Shown here: positions 54,965 through 64,000 of the stretch, piece after piece | Layout: every line of letters starts with the position of its first letter | Numbering within the stretch: position 1 is the first letter of the stretch | Assembly (NCBI RefSeq): GCF_016920785.2 | Contig: NW_024609880.1 | Coordinates: forward strand, 32,945,152 to 33,009,151 | DNA from: Ixodes scapularis | Lineage: Eukaryota; Arthropoda; Arachnida; Ixodida; Ixodidae | Reading direction: 5' to 3' | Length of the DNA: 64,000 bases | Position numbers and translations under genes: made by a program | Notes under the pieces: model-generated | Databases searched by the model: none | Told to the model about the DNA's origin: nothing | What the model saw: only the letters and a program-made list of their open reading frames with translations

Positions 54965-56435
54965 CAGCACCGCCATATTGGGTCCTTCGCTTGCAGCTGC
55001 GCTATTGCGGATGGACTACTTCCCGCTCAGGATGCTCTTGCGTCGCGCAACTTCCATTACCCGTCGTTCCTTTGTACTCGGACGCGCAAAAGAGCCTTTT
55101 TACTAAGATAAATACAAAATAAATAGGCAGATAAGATAGAAAAAAATATACGACAAGCGAACGCGCGGTCTTTCGCCTCCCGCGTCTTCCTTCTTGTTGC
55201 TACTAGTGGTTCCCTATTAAAGCTAATGTAGAACTTTAAGCGGCAACCCCTGTCATACTGAAGAGTGTGATGCGGGAAGACGGTTTTGTCGCCACGAGCC
55301 TCTACATACTCTTCGAGATAGGAAATAGCATAGAATGGCCAGATTTGGATTTAAGAGATTATGTCATAACTAGTTACAGTAGAGCAGCTGTTGTACCATT
55401 TGATTAGACCGGTTACAGAGCTTTGTTTAACATTATGCACTTGTTGAGTGATTTATTGTATTCAATGAAGTTTGAAAACACGCGCCATGTTGCGTAAAAG
55501 ATTACACCCAGGAAAAAAAATTAAACAATCGCGAATCTAGGCTAGATATCGAATGGCGAATATGGCGCGATATCACTGATCTACGCGATTCTGGTGTACG
55601 CGTACGCGTCAACGTTACGCGTTTATCGCACCTTTTCAGGGTTCTTACACATCTAAATAAGCCTAAAAAGTTCTCATAAAATTGTGGACACGCGAGAAAC
55701 TCGCAGGCTCCAGAGCTAACCCCCTAAACTCTATTTAATCGCACAACGCTAGTGGCTGTTGTCTGACGACAGAGAAGAGGTTGCGATGTAAGTATATCTA
55801 TTAGAAAAATGGGTGTGTTCTAGGAAACCATTTGTACAACCCCGATTAATCGCACGATCCGATCGCTGAGATAAATCGAGGACTTATTTCGCAGCGCAGC
55901 ATCTCCGAACATGAAGCGATAGTTCCGAGTTGCAAAAACGATTCCTTAAATCTGCCTAGTATTGCAGGCAGCATTTGTGTGCAGAAATGCGATGTGATTT
56001 TGTAAATTACCTCGCAGATCTTGGAGTTCACAGTAGCTTTCTAACGATCGCGCTTTACTTGGGATTCCCATTTTCTTCTCCGCGCCTTTTATCGGGGAAG
56101 ACGAGAACATCGAAATCCCTTTTCGGCGAAAAGGTGGACTGCGACACAGATCAGGCCGTTATGCTAGTGTATGGACGATCACGTCTTCACCATAGGTCAC
56201 TTCAAGTGCATGACACGACTGCTGAGGAGATCAGGGAGATTTTTTTCAAGCACGACTCCGCTGCCGCGCCCAACAGCACACACACGCTCTCCGCCCGACC
56301 CAATATGAATGTGGCGGTGCGAGGCCGGTCAAAGGATGTCCCCACCCTGCAAGGCAGTGCTGGCACCGAGGCACCGTATGGCGGCGAGTGCGTCAGCGTC
56401 ATCTATCAGGCGATCAGGTAACTTCCGAGAAGAAA
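54965..56435. other. Unassigned sequence, one 148-codon frame
   Basis: The plus-strand frame 55975-56421 is the longest here. I do not recognise it, and a second plus-strand frame overlaps its end. No other feature seen. Confidence 0.35.
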
Positions 56436-56449
56436 AGGTTTATTCAGTG

Positions 56450-56745
56450 TCCGCACAATATTTAGCGGAAACATTGACGTCACGTGACCTGCTGTCACGA
56501 TACCTATACACCAACACAGTTTCCCGGCTAAATTTAGCGGAGAGGTTAATGTCACGTGCCCTGACGCCACGTTACATTGAATTGAATTGCTGTGTAAGTC
56601 CAGTAACATCAAGTAACATGACCTACATATGCACCAATTCAATTTATCCCTCTAAGTTTTGCGGGCAGAATTATATCACCTGACGTGACGACACTTGACC
56701 TATGCACCAATCTAGATTTCTTGCTAAATTTAGCGGAAAACTGAT
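56450..56745 (+). repeat. CCGCTAAATTTAGCGG minisatellite, locus 3
   Basis: Three to four degenerate units of about 80-90 bp: ATTTAGCGGAAA, CACGTGACCT, ACACCAA.ACAGTTTC, CGGCTAAATTTAGCGGAGAG, CACGTGCCCT, and a last TGCTAAATTTAGCGGAAA at about 56732. The same design as loci 1 and 2. Confidence 0.7.
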
Positions 56746-56749
56746 AAAA

Positions 56750-57505
56750 AATGCTATTCATCAACCAAAATGTTTCTTTAATATATTCTAAACAATAATG
56801 AACGTTCGCTCCTTAAGGGGTATTCCCACCGTGGATACGTTTTGGGCGGGAACGAGCGTGCCGCCAGTGGTCGGCGAGGCCAGCAGGATTCCCTCTCCAA
56901 CTCCAGCGTTCACTCGATCAGCGGGGAGCCGAGAGGCATGTCAATGTTGCCAGACGCATTTAGCGGTTGCAATCTCGACAACAGGGCTCGTTGCGCGCTG
57001 ACGGGAGTAAAAAAATGGAGGCGTACACGAAACGACGATACGCGATTATGGCAGAAGTGCAGTTAGATGCAGGAGGCCACGAACTGCATCCTACTAAAAG
57101 AAGTATGCCTCTTTAATGAATGGATCTAACAGAAAGGACGTAAAATCAAAAACCAGTCGTTTGAGGAGTGACTATAAGGACAGCATTACCAAGACTCCTT
57201 CGGGTGCCTCGGACGACATGGGCAACATGGCAAACGACAACAAGTTAGGCGGTTCCAATGCCATCGCCGGTATCTGGCCGACCAAATATATGTAAAGTTG
57301 CCTTTTGCTTTTTGCTTTTTCCCCTCCCGTTTCTAATGGCGCCCTCTGTTTGAACAATTTTTCTACCGAGGAATCCTTGAACCAAATCTCTGAAATTTTG
57401 AGTGGTTTAGCATATTTGGTGGATTAAAAAGAAAAATAGTTAACAATTCGGTGATTTGATTCCAATAATGGACGGTACGAAAGGCCCGTTTTCAAACCGG
57501 CAGAA
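56750..57505. other. Unassigned sequence
   Basis: Short frames only. Just before the LINE, AAAACGGTGTTGTTTTGAAA and AACACCGT form a small inverted repeat (57506-57530). Confidence 0.4.
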
Positions 57506-57509
57506 AACG

Positions 57510-59456
57510 GTGTTGTTTTGAAAACACCGTCTGCGGCTGATAAAGAGGCGCAAGCGTGTGTTTGCACGGTATAAAAAAAAGAGCTCGGTGCGAAATCTAA
57601 ATAAGCTAAAAGAACTTACGTCATTGTATAAAATAAAGGCGAAGGAAGCCAAAGAAAATTATCTGCAACGGCTGGAGGACGGGATGAAAGCAAACAACAA
57701 ACAGTTCTGGAAGTACATGAGGCGCTGTGGTAATGATCAGATTGGGATAGGAGACGTGATGGTCAACAACGAAATAATTACCGATGACTGGCAAAAAGCT
57801 GAAGCCTTCAATCAATATTTTCAATCAGTTTTCTTGCCTCCTGAGAGCATCAACTACGATAGATGCCGGGGCACGTTCAGTGCAATGCCACCATTTGAAC
57901 TTGCTATAGGAGGTGTGTTGGAACTTCTAAAGCATACAGATGAAGCTAAGGCAGTAGGCCCAGATGGGATCTCTCCGAGAATTTTAAAACGTTGTGCAGA
58001 TGCGATCGCTCCATACCTTTTTGTAATATATAACAAATCGTTGAATGATGGTTCATTGCCAGACGACTGGAAAGTGGCACATGTGATACCTGTGCACAAA
58101 AAAGGGCCCAAAAAAGAAATTACGAATTACAGACCGATCTCACTGACATCTATATGTTGTAAATTACTGGAGCATGTTTTATATTGTCACATTATGAAGC
58201 ATTTAAACTGTCATAATTTTTTCTTTGACTCGCAACATGGGTTCCGAAAGGCGTACTCATGTACTACACAACTAACTGAGCTTTATCATGATTTAATGAC
58301 GGGGGTTGACGGAGGCGGACAGATTGATTGTGTTTTCTTAGATTATAAAAAAGCGTTCGATACGGTGTCACACGAACTATTATTATACAAATTAGAGCGC
58401 ATGAATTTTGACACGACTATCCTAAATTGGATAAAAGCATATTTGTCATCACGTCTTCAGCGTGTTGTTTTAAATGGTAAAACTTCAAATACTGTTATGG
58501 TAACATCTGGTGTACCGCAGGGGTCCGTTTTGGGTCCATTGTTGTTTTTGATATTTGTTAATGATATTAATGACGGTGTTAATTCACAGGTACGATTGTT
58601 TGCCGATGATTGTGTTGTTTATACATGCATAACAGACGAGGGGAGTTCCACGCGGCTGCAGTGTGATCTGAATCGAATAGAGCAATGGTGTAAAAAGTGG
58701 AAGATGGAGTTAAACGTTAAAAAATGTGCCCATGTTAGTTTTACCCGCAAAACCAAAACAAAAGTTGAAACATGTTACCAACTGAACAATGAAACCGTAA
58801 CAAAACAGCAAACAGTTAAATATCTTGGCGTCACTCTGTCAGCTGACTGCACCTGGAACGCACACATTAATGACGTTGTTATGAGGGCCGGCAGAGCGCT
58901 TGGTTTTTTAAAACGAAATTTAAGAAAATCAACTAAATCTATCAAAGAGCTCGCCTATCTATCTTATGTGCGCCCAGTGCTAGAGTACGCCTGCACCGTT
59001 TGGGATCCTTCTCAGCAAAACCACATTGTTGCTTTAGAAAGAATTCAGAGTTGTGCCGCTCGTTTCGTTTTGGTGCGGTACGGCCGCTTTGAGAGTGTAA
59101 CCGATATGATAAAAGAACTGGGATGGTCTAGATTGGCATTAAGACGAAGAAATTTGCGCTTGAAGTTTTTATACAACATTTATAACAATAAAACTGGCAT
59201 TAATAGCTCATTTTACTTATTACCCCCAAATTATATCTCGAAAAGAAAAGACCACATTCATAAGATTAGAGAATACCGCACCAGGACGGAATTGGGCAAA
59301 AATTATTTTTTTGTTAAAACAATTAAGGAGTGGAATGCCTTGCCCAGTGCGATTGTGTGTGCCGCGAATTCAGAAATGTTTTTTCAGAGTTTATTCGCCC
59401 CCTGCAATAATGCCTGATGGCGCTGCAGGACAATGATGAATAAAGAATAAAGAAAA
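57510..59456 (+). mobile_element. 5'-truncated CR1/Jockey-group LINE
   Basis: The element consists of the 3' part of ORF2 with a complete RT, a very short 3' UTR and a tail GAATAAAGAATAAAGAAAAT (59438 onward), the short tandem tail usual for CR1/L2-type elements. No endonuclease or ORF1 precedes it, so it is truncated at about 57510-57522, as is typical for incomplete target-primed reverse transcription. Confidence 0.8.
57522..59417 (+). CDS. LINE reverse transcriptase, N-terminally truncated
   Basis: The open frame runs from 57522 without a stop. There is no ATG near the beginning because the copy is truncated, so the true start is lost; the count below is from the GTG at 57558. Residues 1-50 are the basic linker before RT. 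RT motifs are KAVGPDGISPRILK (131-144), TNYRPISLTSICCKLLE, CVFLDYKKAFDTVSH (catalytic Asp 262), SGVPQGSVLGPLLFLIFVND (317-336) and LFADDCVVY (FADD 348-351). The C-terminal part has LGVTLSADCTWNAHI and VRPVLEYACTVWDPSQ, as in CR1/Jockey-group elements. No stop or shift lies inside, which indicates a young insertion. Confidence 0.85.
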   Translation, partial: KHRLRLIKRRKRVFARYKKKSSVRNLNKLKELTSLYKIKAKEAKENYLQRLEDGMKANNKQFWKYMRRCGNDQIGIGDVMVNNEIITDDWQKAEAFNQYFQSVFLPPESINYDRCRGTFSAMPPFELAIGGVLELLKHTDEAKAVGPDGISPRILKRCADAIAPYLFVIYNKSLNDGSLPDDWKVAHVIPVHKKGPKKEITNYRPISLTSICCKLLEHVLYCHIMKHLNCHNFFFDSQHGFRKAYSCTTQLTELYHDLMTGVDGGGQIDCVFLDYKKAFDTVSHELLLYKLERMNFDTTILNWIKAYLSSRLQRVVLNGKTSNTVMVTSGVPQGSVLGPLLFLIFVNDINDGVNSQVRLFADDCVVYTCITDEGSSTRLQCDLNRIEQWCKKWKMELNVKKCAHVSFTRKTKTKVETCYQLNNETVTKQQTVKYLGVTLSADCTWNAHINDVVMRAGRALGFLKRNLRKSTKSIKELAYLSYVRPVLEYACTVWDPSQQNHIVALERIQSCAARFVLVRYGRFESVTDMIKELGWSRLALRRRNLRLKFLYNIYNNKTGINSSFYLLPPNYISKRKDHIHKIREYRTRTELGKNYFFVKTIKEWNALPSAIVCAANSEMFFQSLFAPCNNA

Positions 59457-59790
59457 TCTGAAGCTATCGAAGAAATGACGGTTACTTTATTCAAATAGTG
59501 GTCAATTACTTTTCCTCCTGAGTAATCCAGTAATCAGCGCTTTTTTTAAGCGAGGGTAATATTAACTGAAATCGACTAGTTCTTTTTGTTAGCAGATAAA
59601 AGACTGGGAGTACCCGAAGCTATGCGCTCTCATGGTCCGGATAACTCTAATTAAGCTCGTTGTTGAGAGAACATACCATGCAACTAATCCATCGCTATAT
59701 GCAATCTGCTACAATTTTCGTTTTTACCGAGGCATCAAAGAAACAGATTTGAAATTAGTTCAATTAGTATTTAGGAGTTCACCTCATGCG
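59457..59790. other. Unassigned sequence
   Basis: No gene. It flanks the hAT-type insertion at its right. Confidence 0.4.
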
Positions 59791-59799
59791 GGGCCATCA

Positions 59800-60727
59800 G
59801 CTAGGGATGGGCAGTATTTCAAATACAAGTATTTGAAATACGTATTTGAAATACTTTGTGTATTTTGCATTTGTATTTAATTACAAATTGGGTAATGTAT
59901 TTGACGTGTGTATTTAAATACTAAAACGTGGGTATTTCAAATATAATTGTAATTAAATACAATTTTATGGGCGAAAATACATCCCTCAAATTTATTGTCA
60001 CGACTCATTTTGCTCATCCTAAGATGTGTCCAGTGCAGGAAGAAAACTACGTTCTGCACCGAATGCAGTGTCTCTCAATCAAGCACAAGCGTTTAGTTAC
60101 TTCGTGATTACGGTGCTAGTCCAGGGCAAGAATAGGGACGAAATCGACGTTCACAGGCAGACTGGCTAAATAAGTGCCTGTGACAACTTGTGATGCTTTC
60201 CAGCCTGATTTCCATCCATATTTTTGTCTGGAACATTCTAAATGCGCGGGTCGTCCAGATTTTCGTAACTGGTGCGAGTTGCAACAATAAAAAATTTCCT
60301 AGCTAGTGCTGCGCGTCTTGGTCGTCTCGGTTCTTTGTTGGTTTATACCAAAATGTAATCGACCAAAACAGCTGCTTGAAGCTCTGTACTTTTTTCACCT
60401 ATTTCGTCCAAGATGATTACATCTTTTTGTAATTATATTCCTATTACGTTACTAGAGCCTCGCACACTAACTCCCGAGTGTGCGATGAAAACTTAAAATG
60501 AGATACCCAGAAACCCATTGCAGGTGCCCTGAAGTCGCTGACGCAAATTTTGAGGAAAGTATTTGGAAAAGTATTTTGAGGAGAGCAAATACATTTCGTT
60601 GTATTTGTATCTTGTAATTAAATGCTTTTTTGGAAATGTAATAAGATTTGTAATTAAATACAATTTTGACGAAGTATTTTGTATTTGTATTTCGATACAT
60701 ATTTGCATGTATTTCGCCCATCCCTGG
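59800..60727. mobile_element. hAT-type non-autonomous element
   Basis: GGGCCATCA is duplicated at 59791-59799 and 60728-60736, which includes the 8-bp target duplication expected of hAT. The ends are TAGGGATGGGCAGTATTTCA at the left and, on the complement, CAGGGATGGGCGAAATACAT at the right. AGGGATGGGC is a familiar hAT terminus. Subterminal regions are rich in GTATTTGAAATAC and AATTAAATAC words. The middle encodes no transposase. Confidence 0.85.
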
Positions 60728-60736
60728 GGGCCATCA

Positions 60737-62178
60737 TGCTGAGCAGGTATGCACAAAAATCTTTTCAAAATATCTGGATGGTACAAAAAAAATTTGAACA
60801 TGCGGGTTTAAAAGTGAATTTAGCAGTTTTTAAACATCTTTGATTTTGCTAATCATGGAGCCTGCGAGTTCTGTCTGGGAGCCACTTACGGCTCAAAACA
60901 TTTATTGTTGAAAAAGAATTCGAAATATATTGCTATTTGATTTTTTTTTTAAATGTGGACCAACGGATTTTGCTGCTATACTGAATGGTCAAGCAACGTT
61001 AACTAGTTTGAAAGCTAAAAGGAAAAAAAGAGTAGAATGAATCTTCTCTTTTTAGATACAGTATAATTTCTACCAACTAAACGCCATGAAATGCATCACG
61101 GTAACTTAGACTATGCCGGAAAAACACAACACGATTCCCATGTAAAGCACGTTGGTCAAAAACCGAGCATTTCAAACACTCCTACTTTTGTCCGGTTTAT
61201 TAATTGTTAGAATAAGCTCTCTTCTGTTGTGAACTTTGCTGATATTTTTTCCTTTGCAAATAAGTTTGCAATTGTTCATTGTAAGTAATATGATCTCTCG
61301 TGAGTAAATTCTACACCAGCCCTGCAATGGCCCGACGGCCTGGAAGCCCCTATAAATAAAGATACTACTATCTATTTTTGGAGCTACTTTAGGCTGTGTA
61401 TTTCAATCGCCGCTTGACGAAAAAAATGGAGTTGACAGCAAGCACGTGGCAGCAGAGGTGACAGGGATCACAGGATATCTGGGTAGGGCTGATTGTCAGG
61501 CGTCGAGAGTTTGAGCTCCACAGTACACATGGGACGCTTTAAAAAGAAACTGGAACTTTTCCAGAAACCACCCTGTCAAAATACGTACCCGGTAATAAGG
61601 GCCTCAAACGAGCCTTCTTCAGAACTTGAGACTGACACAAAGCAAACACAATCTAAATTTAACATTTCCAGACGTTTTGTCATGAGACAAAAACCTACCA
61701 TAACAATAAGCGCCAAAGAAACATAGAGATAAAAAGGCGGAGCATATGTGTGAATTTTGTAGTATTATTATACTACATTGCGCACAAATACCGTGTTCCT
61801 ATTGAACAGAAGCTAAACATAAACAAAAAGAACAACTATAATATATGACACACTTAAAAAAAATATATACCATAATTAAACAAATAAAAAAGCACAGTGC
61901 AGTGCAATATAGCTATTTTTATGTTTAATTGTGACATGTATTTATATTGTAATTGTTTCATATCCTAGTTCTTCTGTTTGCTTATGATCAACTTTTGTTT
62001 AATGCAGAGTGTGCGTGTGGAGTTCATTGTATTGTCTAACTTTTTTATTTTATTTTTTTTTTTTTGAAGAGAAAGCTTGACAAACTGATTTTTCAGCTTT
62101 TTTACCAAAATATATATTTTTAATGGCCCCCAGAGGCATTATAATCATACCCAAAAGGTGAGAGTTTTCCTTTTCTCT
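60737..62178. other. AT-rich unassigned sequence
   Basis: A short frame at 61493-61726 has no domain. No repeats apart from A/T runs. Confidence 0.4.

Positions 62179-62180
<2 letters not shown>

Positions 62181-62211
<31 letters not shown>
62181..62211. repeat. (TA)15 microsatellite
   Basis: Fifteen TA dinucleotides preceded by a CT-rich stretch. Confidence 0.95.
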
Positions 62212-62213
<2 letters not shown>

Positions 62214-63298
62214 CTTTTTGAAAATAACTACCAAGTTCCTTGACTAACTCCTTCGTTTTTAATCTACACTCCTGCCTAATAAACTAAATCCTGGCCTAAT
62301 CAGCGTAAAACGGATAGAAAGGTTTGTACTTCTCTTCCGTCCGTCGTGCAGTTAATACTTTCATTTGCTTTCTATTGTTATACATTTAAAACTAAATCCT
62401 GTGGTTACCCAGTACTTTGAATCATCGGTATTCACGGATTTGTGTGCCCCACGCTAAAAGAAAAATAAGAATGGACTATTTTAGCTATAGAAAAATAATC
62501 CCCGTGAGCTCTTTATTTTTCATTCATGGTGGTCCTGCAGCGTTATCAGGCGTTATCGCAGGGGGCGAGTAGACACGAGAAAAACATTTCAGCCTTTGAG
62601 GCACAAGCAATTTCGCAAGACTAGGCATTCCAGTCCTTCATAGATTTTACAAAACACAAGTTTGCACATTTTTAATTTTAGCTATGTGGTCTTTTCTTGG
62701 GGTATCTAATTTGGATGTAATATATACGAGGAGCTATTAATGTCTCTTGTATTATGATAGATACTGTGTAAAAACTTCAAGCGCAAATTTTTTCGTTGGT
62801 GTGCCGATGGATACCATCCTAACTCTTAAGGGCACTTTAATGCACAACTATGATGAAACGAACAAATAGTCTACGCTTTTTTAAAGTGTTTTTCTATAGC
62901 TAATCTTCCCAGATTGACCCCTGCTGTATCACCTAGGGTGGCTCAGTAGAAATCCTACAACTTCAACCGCATATTATCAACGAGCTAGGAGCCCGACAAG
63001 CGTTTCCCGGGCAGAATACTTAGAAGACAGAAAAAAACAATTAATATCGTAGTTTTAAATGTTTTATCACCATTCACTTTAAATTGAGTGCATTCTAATG
63101 GTCTAGTTTTACTAGCCGAACATTCAACAAAGGCCGTTCGCACGTGTATAACGTACTAGATCCTTGCTAGCGCAATTGCTTGTGACCGAGTGTCACTAAC
63201 TAAAAACGAAAAAATGAAAGCCGTTTACAATTCCCTGTAACGCCGGTTAGAGCGCAGCTCTTGAGGAGGAAGATGGAAGCGTACTGAGGGATAGGTGA
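62212..63298. other. AT-rich unassigned sequence
   Basis: No open frame of note, no repeats. Confidence 0.4.
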
Positions 63299-63304
63299 CT
63301 CCTT

Positions 63305-63612
63305 GAGGTCACGTGACCTCAAGGGGGTCACGTGACTTCAGGGGGTCACGTGACCTCAGGGGCTCACGTGACCTCAGGGGCTCACGTGACCTTTGGGGGT
63401 CACGTGACCTGAAGGGTCACATGACCTTAGGGGGTCACGTGACCTAAAGGGGGTCACGTGACTTCTGGGGATCACGTGACCTAAGGGGGTCACGGGACCT
63501 CAAGGGGTGACGAGACTTCTGGGGGTCACGTAACCTAAGGGGGTCACGTGACCTCGGGGATCACGTGACCTAGGGGTGTCACGTGACCTTGGGGGGTCAC
63601 GTGACCTCGCGG
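63305..63612. repeat. TCACGTGA minisatellite, about 17 units
   Basis: Units of about 17-20 bp with the form GGGGGTCACGTGACCTCA. Thirteen keep the full palindrome TCACGTGA, and four have one or two changes in it (for example TCACATGA). The core CACGTG is an E-box. Confidence 0.95.
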
Positions 63613-63682
63613 TTACGCCGACGGCGACGCCGACGGCAACGGCGACGCCAACGGCGACGCCGACGACGACGCCGACGCCGCT
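63613..63682. repeat. GGCGACGCCGAC short tandem repeat
   Basis: Irregular GACGGCGACGCC-type units that follow the TCACGTGA array directly. The arginine-rich frame across both (63583-63885) is a repeat product. Confidence 0.85.
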
Positions 63683-64000
63683 CAAACCGGAAACGGGCCC
63701 CTAAGAGCTGCGCTCTAAAAAGATGTTTGCACACAGATTTTACTGCTGAATGTACCTCTGCTTCCCCAAAATGTTGTACTTCACCTGTCCCCGTTTCTAA
63801 TTCTTTTTTACTTCTTCAAAACGGCAGTGATCATGGATGTTCAGGTTCTTTAGAGCACGGAATAACTCTAAGACAATGTCATTAAAGGCATTTTTCTCTC
63901 GTAAACGAACCGAAGAACAGCATTTTTCCTGCTAAAAAGCACTTTGGCACTTAAAAAATCCATTAAACATTGTAGAGCTTTTGCACCTGAGTCCTTTACT
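63683..64000. other. Unassigned sequence at window edge
   Basis: No gene or element recognised. Confidence 0.4.

Noticed and set aside
63500..63885. Valine/glycine- and arginine-rich frames
   Set aside because: Products of the TCACGTGA and GGCGAC tandem repeats, without any domain.

Overview
The window reads as animal nuclear DNA dominated by transposable elements. I found no host protein-coding gene that I can name with confidence. The style of the elements suggests an arthropod, probably a tick or another chelicerate. The pointers are a tRNA-like SINE, an ORF1 of the double zinc-knuckle (ZCCHC3-like) type common in tick LINEs, Ty3/gypsy remnants, and many CACGTG and TGACGTCA-rich small elements. 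That assignment rests on remembered family resemblance and was not searched.

Layout. 1-7.4 kb is mostly unrecognised sequence, with a diverged copy of a 275-bp repeat and a GC-rich block. 7.4-10 kb holds a hairpin MITE, three tandem 275-bp units and a TTAA-flanked element that carries a second MITE inside it. 11.7-22 kb has a 200-bp tandem duplication, three related fold-back elements, a pair of inverted elements rich in GAACCG, hairpin MITEs, a tRNA-like SINE end and a gypsy LTR/gag remnant. 24-28 kb holds a 30-bp minisatellite with a 150-bp higher-order period, a 443-bp TA-flanked fold-back and an inverted array of about 115-bp units.

28.7-45 kb is a stack of nested elements. A minus-strand LINE tail lies next to a decayed Ty3/gypsy-type element (29.1-35.2 kb), whose domains run gag, protease, integrase, reverse transcriptase, RNase H. 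This copia-like order in a gypsy-like pol is known from Gmr1-type elements. The gypsy copy stops at a TTAA where a probable Kolobok-type DNA transposon begins (ends at 35.24 and 44.90 kb, with a minus-strand THAP-domain relic near the right end). Inside that span lie a nearly full-length L1/Tx1-type LINE (36.0-40.9 kb; ORF1 intact, ORF2 broken by one stop codon) and a 3-kb composite element (40.92-43.97 kb) with 62-bp and 46-bp minisatellites and two perfect palindromes.

45-64 kb is sparser. It has an AT-palindrome minisatellite at three places, a second TTAA element, long G and C runs, a 5'-truncated CR1/Jockey-group LINE with an intact reverse transcriptase ORF (57.5-59.46 kb), a hAT-type element with a target duplication (59.8-60.7 kb) and a TCACGTGA-rich minisatellite close to the right edge. 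The genes do not form a host pathway. What links them is element activity: endonuclease/RT for the LINEs, gag-pol for the gypsy copy, and a THAP DNA-binding domain for the DNA transposon.
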